This document shows positions 1 through 8,212 of a DNA stretch of 64,000 bases, in pieces (the stretch's first letter is position 1; each line of letters opens with the position of its first letter). The translations under genes were made by a program, and so were the position numbers. The notes under the pieces were generated by a model. The model saw only the letters and a program-made list of their open reading frames with translations. It was not told the DNA's origin and ran no database searches. This DNA is from Novosphingobium sp. (lineage in GTDB: Bacteria > Pseudomonadota > Alphaproteobacteria > Sphingomonadales > Sphingomonadaceae). Where the stretch lies: NCBI RefSeq assembly GCF_019748365.1, contig NZ_JAIEPN010000093.1, positions 1 to 64,000 on the forward strand. The letters are read 5' to 3'.

Positions 1-138
1 TCTAACTACCATTCCCCCCACCCGGTTGTTGTCGTGCTATTTCGACACACGGGGCACCGGGCTGGGTTACGCTATTTCGCTCGACACGAACGGGGTTTGG
101 GTGTTCATTCAGGGCATCTGCGGAAGGAGCTTACCCAC

Positions 139-552
139 ATGACCCACCCCGGCGGATGCCTCTGCGGCGCGGTGCGCTTTACCATCAGCGCCGATCCGCT
201 GGGCGCGCGTATGTGCTGGTGCCGGGATTGCCAGCGCATCGCCAGCGGTTCGGCCACGGTCAATGTGCTGTTCCCGGAAGAGGCGGTTGCAATCACCGGC
301 GATCTTGGCCTGTTCACGATGATCGCGGACAGCGGCAACACCGTTGAGCGCGGCTTCTGCAAGGTCTGCGGCAGCCAGATCTACAGCCGCACCGTCACCC
401 CCAAGGGCCTGCCGATGCGGGTGCGCGCCGGTACGCTGGACGATCCCGAACTCTGCGCGCCCACCGCCGCAATCTGGACGGAAAGCGCGCCGAGCTGGGC
501 GCCGATCCCCGATCACTTCGCCCGGCACCCCAAGGGCCCGCCGCCGGTCTGA
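139..552 (+). CDS. GFA-family (CENP-V/GFA domain) zinc protein
   Basis: A 137-residue protein of the glutathione-dependent formaldehyde-activating (GFA) fold, a small cytoplasmic beta-tent that binds zinc. Visible zinc-site cysteines are CLCGAV near the N-terminus, CWCRDC about 20 residues later, and CKVCGS in the middle, which is the standard spacing. The start is set at the ATG of MTHPGGCLCG because AAGGAG lies 9 bases upstream; the frame stays open further upstream but without family-like sequence. Family members have mostly unproven activities, and only some bind glutathione, so the substrate is unknown. A paralogue lies at 1570-1995 on the other side of a glutathione S-transferase gene, suggesting a local duplication and a possible link to glutathione chemistry. 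Confidence 0.85.
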   Translation: MTHPGGCLCGAVRFTISADPLGARMCWCRDCQRIASGSATVNVLFPEEAVAITGDLGLFTMIADSGNTVERGFCKVCGSQIYSRTVTPKGLPMRVRAGTLDDPELCAPTAAIWTESAPSWAPIPDHFARHPKGPPPV

Positions 553-576
553 GGCGCTTCCCTAGCCAAAAAACCC

Positions 577-715
577 GTCACCCTGAACTCGGTTCAGGGT
601 CCATCTTGCCGCAAGCGCTGCACTCTCGGAGAATTGTCAGCCTCACCGCAAGATTCTCTCACCGCATGCCTCGGCGTGAACCGAGAGATGGACCCTGAAC
701 CAAGTTCAGGGTGAC
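577..715. repeat. 30-bp inverted repeat pair (REP-like)
   Basis: The arms at 577-606 and 686-715 are reverse complements with one mismatch. Each arm is itself nearly palindromic around ACCCTGAAC..GTTCAGGGT. They lie between the convergent GFA and GST genes, about 80 bases apart, so the transcript could fold into two small hairpins or one long one. The layout fits a sphingomonad REP/BIME-type intergenic element. It may also serve as the terminator for both genes. Confidence 0.7.
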
Positions 716-747
716 GATGTAGGACAAGACTGTTCAAACCCGCGCAG

Positions 748-1488
748 TCACTCCCGCGGGCCCAGCTTTTCCAGCTCCACCTCGGCAAACATCGCCTTCA
801 CCGCCGGGCGCGCGCCCACCTGCTCGATCCAGCGCAACAGCCCCGGAGTCGCCTCCTTGTTGACCAGCTCGGAAAAGCCGAACTGCATCCCGTTGGCGAT
901 GGCGAAGTTGCAGATATCCGCCAGCGTGTATTGCCCAGGCACCAGCCACTCATGCTCGCGCAAGTGCGCGTCAAGCCGCTCCACGGAATAGGCGATCTTG
1001 CGCATTTCCTCGTCGAGCAGGTCCTGCGGAAAGCCCTCGCGCGCGCGGCGCCATTTCACCTGCTGCTCGACAACCGGGATGGCTTTGACCTTCTCCTCGA
1101 ACTCTTCGTCCGAGAGGCCCTTCACCATGTTGCCGACATAGCGGTGCCAGCCGATTGTCGAGACGCACCAGCAGAAGTATTCATCCACCCACTTGGTCCA
1201 GACCCGCATCGCCGCCTTGCCGGCCGATGTCGCAGGCCGCAGCGAAACCTCGGTCGGGTACTCGTCCTCCAGATACTCACAGATCACCGTGCTTTCGGTG
1301 ATCACGTGGTCGCCATCGACCAGAGCAGGCACTTGCCCACGCGGGTTGATCGCCTTGAACCAGTCGGTATGGTGCTCGAACTTGGCGGGGTCGAGCCGGT
1401 TCTTCTCGAATTCCAGCCCCTTCTCATAAAGCGTGAGCAGCGGCTTCATCGAGTTGGCGGCGGGGCCGAAACTGTAGAGCTTGAGCAT
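748..1488 (-). CDS. ligF: LigF-like beta-etherase (glutathione S-transferase family)
   Basis: A 246-residue GST-fold protein with an N-terminal thioredoxin-like domain (residues 1 to about 80, containing NPRGQVPAL and the glutathione-binding ESTVICEYLED) and a helical C-terminal domain. Several long blocks match my memory of Sphingobium SYK-6 LigF: YSFGPAANSMKP, WTKWVDEYFCWCVSTIGW, KWRRAREGFPQ and LADICNFAIANG. LigF cleaves the beta-aryl ether of lignin-type dimers, attaching glutathione to the phenylpropanone half. Asn12-Ser13 sit where the glutathione thiol is handled in LigF. The gene is monocistronic and divergent from the GFA gene at 1570. No other lig genes are nearby, so activity on lignin dimers is inferred; another GST substrate is possible. 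Confidence 0.8.
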   Translation of the reverse strand: MLKLYSFGPAANSMKPLLTLYEKGLEFEKNRLDPAKFEHHTDWFKAINPRGQVPALVDGDHVITESTVICEYLEDEYPTEVSLRPATSAGKAAMRVWTKWVDEYFCWCVSTIGWHRYVGNMVKGLSDEEFEEKVKAIPVVEQQVKWRRAREGFPQDLLDEEMRKIAYSVERLDAHLREHEWLVPGQYTLADICNFAIANGMQFGFSELVNKEATPGLLRWIEQVGARPAVKAMFAEVELEKLGPRE

Positions 1489-1569
1489 GGTTATGGGTGT
1501 CCTCTCCGGTTGCCCGCAGCCTACAAATTGTATGGTACACTAACAATCCCAAATGTGAGGGAGACGCTG

Positions 1570-1995
1570 ATGGCCTACACCGGATCCTGCGCCTGCGGAG
1601 CGGTCACCGCCCGGATCGCGGCGGACGCCCCCGTCGCGGTGCGCCAGTGCTGGTGCCGCCAGTGCCAGCAGATGGCCGGCGGCGCGCACAGCACCAATGC
1701 CATGTTCCGCACCGAGGACGTGACGATCACCGGCACGCTCGGCACCCATGCCTACACGGCCGCCAGCGGCAACACGCTGACCCACTCGTACTGCCCCGCC
1801 TGCGGCACCCCGGTCATGGCGCAAGTCTCCGCCCGCCCCCAGTTCCGCACCCTGCGCGTGGGCTTCATCAACCCGCCGCACGATCTCGCCCCGCAAATGG
1901 TGATCTGGACCGACGACGCCCCCGCCTGGGCCATGTTCCCCGATGGCATCGAACGCCACGCGCGGCAGCCTCCCCCGCCGCCAGCCAAATCCTAA
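1570..1995 (+). CDS. GFA-family (CENP-V/GFA domain) zinc protein, second copy
   Basis: A 141-residue GFA-fold protein with the zinc-binding cysteines CACGAV, CWCRQC and CPACGT. It aligns along its length with the protein at 139-552, sharing the CWCR.CQ block, the ITG.LG block, the SGNT block, and an IWT..AP.WA..P C-terminal pattern, so the two are paralogues. The start is the ATG after GAGGGAG, about 8 bases upstream; the longer open frame to the left is antisense to the GST gene. It is divergent from the LigF-like gene, with 81 bases between the starts holding an imperfect palindrome (TTGTATGGTACACTAACAA). The substrate is unknown. Confidence 0.85.
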   Translation: MAYTGSCACGAVTARIAADAPVAVRQCWCRQCQQMAGGAHSTNAMFRTEDVTITGTLGTHAYTAASGNTLTHSYCPACGTPVMAQVSARPQFRTLRVGFINPPHDLAPQMVIWTDDAPAWAMFPDGIERHARQPPPPPAKS

Positions 1996-2058
1996 AGCTT
2001 GCTCCCGTGCAGCATTCCCCTTAATCATCCGGTTAAGACGCGAGCGAGGCCCGACCCC

Positions 2059-3240
2059 ATGTTCTTCAACTTCATCGACGAGCTGCGCGCAGCGGGCATC
2101 AAGGCCAGCTTCAAGGAGCATCTCACCCTGCTCGAAGCGCTCGACAAGGACGTGATCGAGCAGACGCCCGAGGCGTTCTACTACCTCTCCCGCGCCACGT
2201 TCGTGAAGGACGAGGGCCTGCTCGACCGCTTCGATCAGGTCTTCAACAAGGTCTTCAAGGGCCTCCTCACCGACTACGGCCAGCGCCCGGTCGACATTCC
2301 GGAAGACTGGCTCAAGCTGGTCGCCGAGAAGTTCCTCACCGAAGAGGAAATGGAAAAGATCAAGGCGCTCGGCTCTTGGGACGAGATAATGGAGACGCTC
2401 AAGAAGCGGCTCGAGGAGCAGAAAGAACGCCACGAGGGCGGCAGCAAGTGGATCGGCACCGGCGGCACCAGCCCGTTCGGCCACGGCGGCTACAACCCCG
2501 AAGGCGTGCGTATCGGCGGCGAGGGCAAGCACGGCCGCGCGATCAAGGTCTGGGAAAAGCGCGAGTTCGCCAATCTCGACAACACCAAGGAACTCGGCAC
2601 CCGCAACATCAAGATCGCGCTCAGGCGCCTGCGCCGTTTCGCGCGCGAGGGCCATGCCGACGAGCTTGATCTGCCCGGCACGATCGAAGGCACCGCCAAG
2701 CAGGGCTGGCTCGATATCCGCATGCGGCCCGAACGGCGCAACGCGGTCAAGCTGCTGCTGTTCCTCGATGTCGGCGGCTCGATGGACCCGTTCATCAAAC
2801 TGGTGGAAGAGCTGTTCAGCGCCGCCACCGCCGAGTTCAAGAACATGGAGTTCTTCTATTTCCACAACTGCCTCTACGAAGGCGTGTGGAAAGACAACAA
2901 GCGCCGCTGGTCCGAGCGGACGAACACTTGGGATATCCTCCACAAGTACGGCCACGACTACAAGATCGTGTTCGTCGGCGATGCGGCGATGAGCCCCTAC
3001 GAGATCAGCCACCCCGGCGGCTCGGTCGAGCACTTCAACGAGGAAGCCGGCGCCGTCTGGCTCCACCGCGTCGCGCAGACCTATCCCGCCACCGTGTGGC
3101 TCAATCCCGTGCCCGAAAAGCAGTGGAACTATTCGCAGTCGACCAAGATGATCAAGGATCTCGTCGGCGGCTCGATGTTCCCGCTGACGCTGGAAGGCCT
3201 GGACGGCGCGATGCGCGAGCTGACGCGCAAGAAGCACTGA
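2059..3240 (+). CDS. VWA-domain protein (CoxE-like)
   Basis: A 393-residue cytoplasmic protein with a C-terminal von Willebrand A domain. The metal-ion-dependent adhesion site is seen as DVGGS (residues 237-241). The N-terminal half is helical and charged, with a likely coiled coil around 95-125, then a Gly-rich hinge (GTGGTSPFGHGGYNPEG). This is the layout of the uncharacterised CoxE-like VWA family, which usually works with a MoxR-type AAA ATPase to insert metals or remodel complexes. No AAA ATPase gene is adjacent, so the partner must be elsewhere. The start is the ATG of MFFNFIDEL, which fits the family N-terminus; no strong ribosome-binding site is visible. Confidence 0.8.
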   Translation: MFFNFIDELRAAGIKASFKEHLTLLEALDKDVIEQTPEAFYYLSRATFVKDEGLLDRFDQVFNKVFKGLLTDYGQRPVDIPEDWLKLVAEKFLTEEEMEKIKALGSWDEIMETLKKRLEEQKERHEGGSKWIGTGGTSPFGHGGYNPEGVRIGGEGKHGRAIKVWEKREFANLDNTKELGTRNIKIALRRLRRFAREGHADELDLPGTIEGTAKQGWLDIRMRPERRNAVKLLLFLDVGGSMDPFIKLVEELFSAATAEFKNMEFFYFHNCLYEGVWKDNKRRWSERTNTWDILHKYGHDYKIVFVGDAAMSPYEISHPGGSVEHFNEEAGAVWLHRVAQTYPATVWLNPVPEKQWNYSQSTKMIKDLVGGSMFPLTLEGLDGAMRELTRKKH

Positions 3241-3247
3241 ACCAAAA

Positions 3248-3327
3248 CCCTCCGACCTGCTTCCGGCAGGCCACCTCCCCATTTTCCCCTGACCATGTCG
3301 AAGGGGCAAATGGGGAGATCGGAGGGG
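3248..3327. repeat. Hairpin repeat, family A copy 1
   Basis: The outer arms CCCTCCGACC and GATCGGAGGG enclose a small hairpin (CCTGC..GCAGG) and an inner inverted pair CTCCCCATTT/AAATGGGGAG. The same architecture recurs in opposite orientation at 14007-14070. It lies between the convergent VWA and coq4 genes and can fold on either strand, so it may act as a two-way terminator. Dispersed intergenic repeats of this look are typical of sphingomonads. Confidence 0.7.
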
Positions 3328-3331
3328 TCCG

Positions 3332-4156
3332 TCAGGCCGCCTTCTTGCCCAACAGATCGTAGGGATCGACCCCCATCGACTGCCACACCGCATGCGCCGC
3401 GCGGTAGTGCATCGCGGGCGTGATGTTCAGGCGGCGGCGCACTTCCTGCAGCGGCAGCGGCAAGAGTTCGGTGATCGACTGCTCGACCAGCCGCGGGCAA
3501 GCCTTGCCCAGCCCTTGTGCCTCGCGGATCGCGCGCAGCACCGGGGCGCTGCTCTTGACCTGCTTGCCAATGTTGAGCCCCGCCATATAGCCGATGAACA
3601 GGTGCGCCGGCGAAGGCTGCTGGCTGTAGGTGAAGGCCAGCACGCAGGCCTCGCCCAGCGCATCGCGGCCATAGCCGGTGAGAACATGAAGCATATCATG
3701 CACATCACGCATGCGGTTCATGTACCACTGGAACTGGTCGTTGTACTTGGGCTTGTCCTTGGCGAAGCGCTGGAACTCCTCGACGAGGCCCGCAGCCGTC
3801 AGCCCCTCGCGCTCCATGAAGTCGCAATAGGCATGCGCCAGCGAGCCTTCCGGCATGCGGCGCAGCGCTGCGTGGTCATCAAGGATCGTCGGCAGATCGG
3901 GCTCCTTCACCCGGATGTCCATGCCGCGCTCGGACGTCAGGAACCGCTCGCCCGCCGAGCGCAGATTGCGCCAGGGCAGCGCCTCGAAGATGTAGAACAC
4001 CTCCTCGGTATTCTCCTTGTCCTTCAGCAGCTCACGGAAATGGTGCAGCGCCTTGGCCGGACGCAGGCGCAGCTGCGGGCGGCGCTCGTCGAACAGCGGC
4101 AGCTGCAGGAAATCGCGTGACGTATCGGCTTCGAAACGGGCAGTCAGAGCGTTCAC
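3332..4156 (-). CDS. coq4: Coq4-family ubiquinone biosynthesis protein
   Basis: A 274-residue protein of the COQ4 family. It carries the family metal-binding signature HDxxH-x11-E as H153, D154, H157 and E169 (RDVHDMLHVLTGYGRDALGE). COQ4 is needed for ubiquinone synthesis and has recently been linked to the C1 decarboxylation/hydroxylation of the ring; in bacteria the family is found mainly in alphaproteobacteria. The length is close to that of mitochondrial homologues. The gene lies 60 bases downstream of serB on the same strand, but a palindrome in that gap suggests its own promoter. A role as a second, stress-related form cannot be excluded. Confidence 0.85.
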   Translation of the reverse strand: MNALTARFEADTSRDFLQLPLFDERRPQLRLRPAKALHHFRELLKDKENTEEVFYIFEALPWRNLRSAGERFLTSERGMDIRVKEPDLPTILDDHAALRRMPEGSLAHAYCDFMEREGLTAAGLVEEFQRFAKDKPKYNDQFQWYMNRMRDVHDMLHVLTGYGRDALGEACVLAFTYSQQPSPAHLFIGYMAGLNIGKQVKSSAPVLRAIREAQGLGKACPRLVEQSITELLPLPLQEVRRRLNITPAMHYRAAHAVWQSMGVDPYDLLGKKAA

Positions 4157-4194
4157 GAGGGGGGACTCCGCAGAATCAGGTTCTGCTGCACTAC

Positions 4195-4208
4195 TAACAC
4201 CAGTGTTA
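4195..4208. promoter_or_regulatory. Candidate operator palindrome upstream of coq4
   Basis: TAACAC-CA-GTGTTA, two perfect 6-base arms around a 2-base centre, lies 39 bases upstream of the coq4 start and between coq4 and serB. The size and symmetry resemble a TetR-type operator. No such regulator is encoded nearby, so the assignment is inference. Confidence 0.4.
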
Positions 4209-4216
4209 ATATCGCG

Positions 4217-5113
4217 TCAAGCCGCTACCCAGTTCTCGCGCGCAATGCCGTAAAGCGAGAGGATCGCGGTCAGATCGCCCCGCTCGATCCACCCGTCTGC
4301 CGCCGCGCGCGCCTTGGGCTTGGCGCGATAGGCAATGCCATGGGTTGCCGCTTCCAGCATCGGAATGTCGTTCGCACCGTCGCCGGTCGCGAGGGAGCCA
4401 GCCCCCTCGCCCAGCCGCGCCGCCTCGTCCAGCAGCACCTGGCGCTTGACCGAACTGTCAACAATCCCGCCGACCACCTCGCCCGTCAGCGCACCGCCGT
4501 GGACGCCAAGGCGATTGGCCACGACATGCTCAAAGCCCAGCATCTGCGCCACCGGATCGGCAAAAGCGTGGAAGCCCCCCGTCACCAGCACCGTCCGCGC
4601 GCCGTGCGCCTTCAGCGTCGCCACAAGCGTGCGCGCACCATCCATCGGGCGGATGCGCTCCTCAAGGCACTGCGCAATCGCGCCTTCGGAAAGGTCCTTG
4701 AGCAGCCCCACGCGTTCGCGCAAGGCAGCCTCGAAATCGAGCTCGCCCCGCATCGCCCGTTCGGTGATCGCCGCGATGCGCTCCTTGAGCCCGGCAAAGT
4801 CCGCCAGTTCATCGATGCATTCCTGCCCGATCATCGTCGAGTCCATGTCGGAGACGAACAGCCGCGGCACTTCGATCGCCTCACGCGAGAGAAGGAGGTC
4901 AGAGCTCGGGAAGCACTGGTCGAGGATCCGCCGCACCGCGCCTACGTCAGGCGCCTTGGCTTCCTCGATCAGCTCCATCTCGAGCACGTCATCGACCTCG
5001 GCAAGCATGCCTGCGCCGGCCACTTCCCAGCCCGCGTCCTCGATCTGCTCCATGGCGAGCGCAAGATTGTCACCAAGCGTCTCGGGCTCTGCTATCAGCC
5101 GTGCGATGAGCAC
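4217..5113 (-). CDS. serB: Phosphoserine phosphatase SerB
   Basis: A 298-residue HAD-superfamily enzyme for the last step of serine synthesis (O-phosphoserine to serine and phosphate). HAD motif I is DMDST (residues 89-93), motif II is the LVTGGF segment, and motif III/IV is the late [10 protein letters not shown]. The first 80 residues form the ACT-like regulatory domain usual in SerB. The start codon is GTG with AGGGGA 7 bases upstream on the minus strand; the nearby ATG is out of frame. This GTG overlaps the miaA start codon region head to head by 8 bases, so each gene's initiation region lies in or against the other's. Confidence 0.95.
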   Translation of the reverse strand: MLIARLIAEPETLGDNLALAMEQIEDAGWEVAGAGMLAEVDDVLEMELIEEAKAPDVGAVRRILDQCFPSSDLLLSREAIEVPRLFVSDMDSTMIGQECIDELADFAGLKERIAAITERAMRGELDFEAALRERVGLLKDLSEGAIAQCLEERIRPMDGARTLVATLKAHGARTVLVTGGFHAFADPVAQMLGFEHVVANRLGVHGGALTGEVVGGIVDSSVKRQVLLDEAARLGEGAGSLATGDGANDIPMLEAATHGIAYRAKPKARAAADGWIERGDLTAILSLYGIARENWVAA

Positions 5114-6065
5114 CGATCATTCCCCTAACAAGGCAGCGGAACTGCCGCCGCTCGCGCTCATTGCAGGGCCGACGGCGAGCGGCAAGAGCGATCTCGCCGT
5201 GCGCACCGCGCTCGCCGCCGAGGCCGCCGGCAGGAGGGCCGTCGTCATCAATGCCGACAGCGCGCAAGTCTACGCCGATCTCGCCGTGCTCAGCGCCCGC
5301 CCCACTGCGGATGAAATGCGGGGCGTGCCCCACCGCCTGTTCGGCGCCTGGGATGGGGCCGAGGCTTGCTCCGCTGCCGACTGGGCCGCCGCCGCGCGCG
5401 CCGAAATCGCCGCCGCGCACGCAGCCGGTGCGCTCCCCATCCTCGTCGGCGGCACTGGGCTCTACATCCGCACTCTCCTCGATGGCATCGCGCCGGTCCC
5501 CGCCATTGATCCCGCAGTCCGCGCCGAGGTCCGCGCGCTCCCGGTTGCCGAAGCCTATGCCGCCCTGCAGCGCGAAGACCCGGAACGCGCAGCGGTCCTT
5601 GGCTCCAATGATGCCGCCCGCGTGGCCCGCGCGCTCGAGGTGATCCGCTCCACCGGCCGCCCCCTCGCCGAGTGGCAGGAGGAGCGCACCGGCGGCATCG
5701 GCCACGCCATACGCCTGCGCCCCCTTGTCCTCATGCCCGAGCGCGCGTGGCTTTATGAACGCTGTGACCGGCGTTTCGCCCAGATGTGGCAGAGCGGCGC
5801 GGTCCCGGAAGTCGAAGCGCTCCTTGCCCGCAAACTTGATCCCGATCTCCCGGTCATGCGCGCCATCGGCGTCCCTGAAGTTACTGATTTCCTTGCCGGA
5901 CGTTGCACCGAAGTCGAAGCCGTCGCGGCGGGAAGTCAGGCCACACGCCGCTATGCCAAGCGGCAGTACACCTGGCTGAGGCACCAGCCGCCGCCCGCCT
6001 GGCCGCGCATCACGTTGCAAAATTCTCCTCCAGACACGCTGATTGAAGCATTATTACGCGTTTAG
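5106..6065 (+). CDS. miaA: tRNA dimethylallyltransferase MiaA
   Basis: A 319-residue enzyme that adds a dimethylallyl group to A37 of tRNAs reading UNN codons. The ATP-binding P-loop is GPTASGKS near residue 20, followed by the family blocks [25 protein letters not shown] and the late [12 protein letters not shown]. The start at MSTDHSPNK is the first ATG compatible with the family length, but no ribosome-binding site precedes it. It is divergent from and overlaps the serB start by 8 bases. The gene ends about 250 bases before ilvB. Confidence 0.95.
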   Translation: MSTDHSPNKAAELPPLALIAGPTASGKSDLAVRTALAAEAAGRRAVVINADSAQVYADLAVLSARPTADEMRGVPHRLFGAWDGAEACSAADWAAAARAEIAAAHAAGALPILVGGTGLYIRTLLDGIAPVPAIDPAVRAEVRALPVAEAYAALQREDPERAAVLGSNDAARVARALEVIRSTGRPLAEWQEERTGGIGHAIRLRPLVLMPERAWLYERCDRRFAQMWQSGAVPEVEALLARKLDPDLPVMRAIGVPEVTDFLAGRCTEVEAVAAGSQATRRYAKRQYTWLRHQPPPAWPRITLQNSPPDTLIEALLRV

Positions 6066-6068
6066 GGG

Positions 6069-6112
6069 TTGACGCAGCATTTTATGTCGCTTACCACAGA
6101 CTCACCGCCGGG
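6069..6112 (+). promoter_or_regulatory. Possible ilvB promoter and leader start
   Basis: TTGACG at 6069-6074 resembles a -35 box directly after the miaA stop codon; the -10 match 17 bases on (TACCAC) is poor. If used, transcription would run through the terminator-like hairpin at 6144-6185 before reaching ilvB. Segment 6099-6112 is partly complementary to that hairpin's 5' arm and could act as an antiterminator strand. No leader peptide rich in Ile, Val or Leu was found here. Confidence 0.25.
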
Positions 6113-6143
6113 TTTGGATTCCAGTCCCTCCCGCGGCATGCCT

Positions 6144-6185
6144 GGCCCGGTGCAGTCTGCCTCTGCCCCGGGCCGCATTTTTTTT
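6144..6185 (+). terminator. Rho-independent terminator or ilvB attenuator
   Basis: A 12-bp stem with one mismatch (6144-6155 with 6163-6174) and a 7-base loop, followed after three bases by eight T residues (6178-6185). It lies 79 bases after miaA and 137 bases before ilvB. The simple reading is the miaA terminator. Its place inside the likely ilvB leader also allows attenuation. Confidence 0.75.
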
Positions 6186-6322
6186 GAGGGGTTCGCGGAA
6201 ATTGGCCCGCGTTCCGGCAGATTTTGGTTTGAACAGCGCGGCAGCGCGGCTAACGCGCCCGCTTCGCAGCGGCATCCGGGGCAAGACCCACAAGGGTTCA
6301 CCGGGCCGGAAAGGAACGACAC

Positions 6323-8071
6323 GTGAAGAACGAGCGCAGCGGCGCGGAAATCCTGGTCGAAAGCCTGATCGCCAGAGGAGTCGAATGCGTATTCGGCTAT
6401 CCCGGCGGTGCCGTGCTGCCGATCTACGATGCCTTGTTCGGTGACGAGCGGATCCGCCACATCCTCGTCCGCCACGAAGCCGGTGCCGCCCATGCGGCCG
6501 AAGGCTATGCGCGCGCCACCGGCAAGCCCGGCGTCGTGCTCGTCACCTCGGGCCCCGGCGCGACCAATGCCGTCACCGGCATTGCCGATGCCTTCATGGA
6601 TTCGATCCCGCTGGTCGTCATCACCGGCCAGGTCCCCACTGCGCTGATCGGGTCCGACGCGTTCCAGGAATGCGATACCGTCGGCATCACGCGCCACTGC
6701 ACCAAGCACAACTATCTCGTGAAGGACCCCGATCAGCTGGGCGAGATCGTCGAGGAAGCCTTTCGCATCGCCACCGAGGGCCGCCCCGGCCCCGTCGTGA
6801 TCGACATTCCCAAGGACGTCCAGATCGGCCTCGCCCCGTGGACCGGCAAGCCCGCCCGTACTCGCACGCGCTACAACCCGCAGCTCGAAGGCTCGCGTGA
6901 GGATATCGCGCAGGCCGTGCAGATGATCGCCGCCGCGCAGGCCCCGATCTTCTATACCGGCGGCGGCGTGATCAATTCGGGTCCCGAGGCGGCCGCCCTG
7001 CTGCGCGAACTGCAGGCCCTCACCGGCGCGCCCGTCACTTCCACGCTCATGGGCCTCGGCGCGTTCCCGGCGGAGCATCCGGCGTGGCTCGGCATGCTGG
7101 GCATGCACGGCACCTATGAAGCCAACATGGCGATGAACCGCGCCGATCTCATCGTCGCCATCGGCGCCCGCTTCGACGACCGCGTGACGGGCCGGCTCGA
7201 TGCCTTTTCGCCCAATTCCAAGCGCATCCACATCGATATCGACCGCGCCTCGATCAACAAGACCGTGCGCGCCGATCTCCCCATCGTCGGCGATTGCGCG
7301 AAGGTGCTGCAGCAGCTCATCGCAGGCTGGAACCAGATGAAGTGCGAGGCGGGTGACCTCACTGAATGGTTCGCCCGCATCGACGGCTGGCGCGCGCGCA
7401 AGAGCCTCGCCTACCCGCACCGCAAGGAAGCCATCATGCCGCAATATGCGGTCGAGCGGCTTTACGAGCTGACCCGCAAGTACGATCCGATCATCACGAC
7501 CGAAGTCGGCCAGCACCAGATGTGGGCGGCGCAGTACTTCCACTTCTCGGGCCCCAACAAGTGGCTCACCTCGGGCGGCCTCGGCACGATGGGCTATGGC
7601 CTGCCCGCCGCGATCGGCGCGCAAGTCGGCTTCCCCGATGCGCTCGTTATCGACATTGCGGGCGATGCCTCGATCCAGATGAACATCCAGGAGCTCGGCA
7701 CCGCCACGCAGTACCGCCTGCCGGTGAAGGTCTTCGTGCTCAACAACGAATGGATGGGCATGGTCCGCCAGTGGCAGGAACTGACCTACGAAAGCCGCTA
7801 TTCGAACTCGTACTCAGACAGCCTCCCCGATTTCGTGAAGCTCGCCGAAGCCTACGGCTGGAAGGGCATCCGCATCGAGAACGAGAGCGAGCTCGATGCC
7901 GGTATCCAGGCGATGATCGACCATCCCGGCCCGGTCTTCGTCGATTGCCTCGTCGCCAAGGAAGTGAACTGCTTCCCGATGATTCCCTCGGGCGCCGCGC
8001 ACACCGACATGATCCTCTATGGCGACAGCGTTGCCGGCACGATGGACGATGCCGCCAAGGCGCTGGTGTGA
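6323..8071 (+). CDS. ilvB: Acetolactate synthase, large (catalytic) subunit
   Basis: A 582-residue thiamine-diphosphate enzyme that condenses pyruvate with pyruvate or 2-oxobutyrate, the first common step of branched-chain amino-acid synthesis. The N-terminal TPP domain shows [14 protein letters not shown] and the activating glutamate in [15 protein letters not shown]. The C-terminal TPP-binding motif is [13 protein letters not shown] followed by [13 protein letters not shown]. The start is GTG, with GGAAAGGAA about 7 bases upstream. The next structural gene is the regulatory subunit ilvN, separated by 141 bases that hold a large inverted repeat. Membership in an ilvB-ilvN-ilvC operon is inferred from order and orientation. 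Confidence 0.97.
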   Translation: MKNERSGAEILVESLIARGVECVFGYPGGAVLPIYDALFGDERIRHILVRHEAGAAHAAEGYARATGKPGVVLVTSGPGATNAVTGIADAFMDSIPLVVITGQVPTALIGSDAFQECDTVGITRHCTKHNYLVKDPDQLGEIVEEAFRIATEGRPGPVVIDIPKDVQIGLAPWTGKPARTRTRYNPQLEGSREDIAQAVQMIAAAQAPIFYTGGGVINSGPEAAALLRELQALTGAPVTSTLMGLGAFPAEHPAWLGMLGMHGTYEANMAMNRADLIVAIGARFDDRVTGRLDAFSPNSKRIHIDIDRASINKTVRADLPIVGDCAKVLQQLIAGWNQMKCEAGDLTEWFARIDGWRARKSLAYPHRKEAIMPQYAVERLYELTRKYDPIITTEVGQHQMWAAQYFHFSGPNKWLTSGGLGTMGYGLPAAIGAQVGFPDALVIDIAGDASIQMNIQELGTATQYRLPVKVFVLNNEWMGMVRQWQELTYESRYSNSYSDSLPDFVKLAEAYGWKGIRIENESELDAGIQAMIDHPGPVFVDCLVAKEVNCFPMIPSGAAHTDMILYGDSVAGTMDDAAKALV

Positions 8072-8089
8072 TGGCAAACGCAGCGCTTC

Positions 8090-8185
8090 GCATAAATAGG
8101 GACAGTCCCCATTTATTTGGGAGCGGTCTATCCGCCCAAAGCCACTGTTTTGAAGGAAATAAATGGGGACTGTCCCTATTTATGC
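8090..8185. repeat. MITE-like element, 29-bp perfect inverted repeat
   Basis: Arms 8090-8118 and 8157-8185 are perfect reverse complements of 29 bases with a 38-base spacer. Each contains the core GGGACAGTCCCC or its complement, flanked by A/T-rich ends. This is the look of RAYT-associated REP/MITE elements. It sits between ilvB and ilvN and would form a very stable hairpin in the shared mRNA. A 50-codon frame overlapping the ilvB stop (8071-8223) crosses it but is not credible as a gene. Confidence 0.85.
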
Positions 8186-8212
8186 CCAACGCTGGCCCAG
8201 GAATGATGAGCC

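Noticed and set aside
1540..3393. A 617-codon minus-strand frame across the GFA and VWA genes
   Set aside because: Opposite to a protein with an intact MIDAS site; its sequence is low-complexity Ala/Val/Glu/Arg with no family features.
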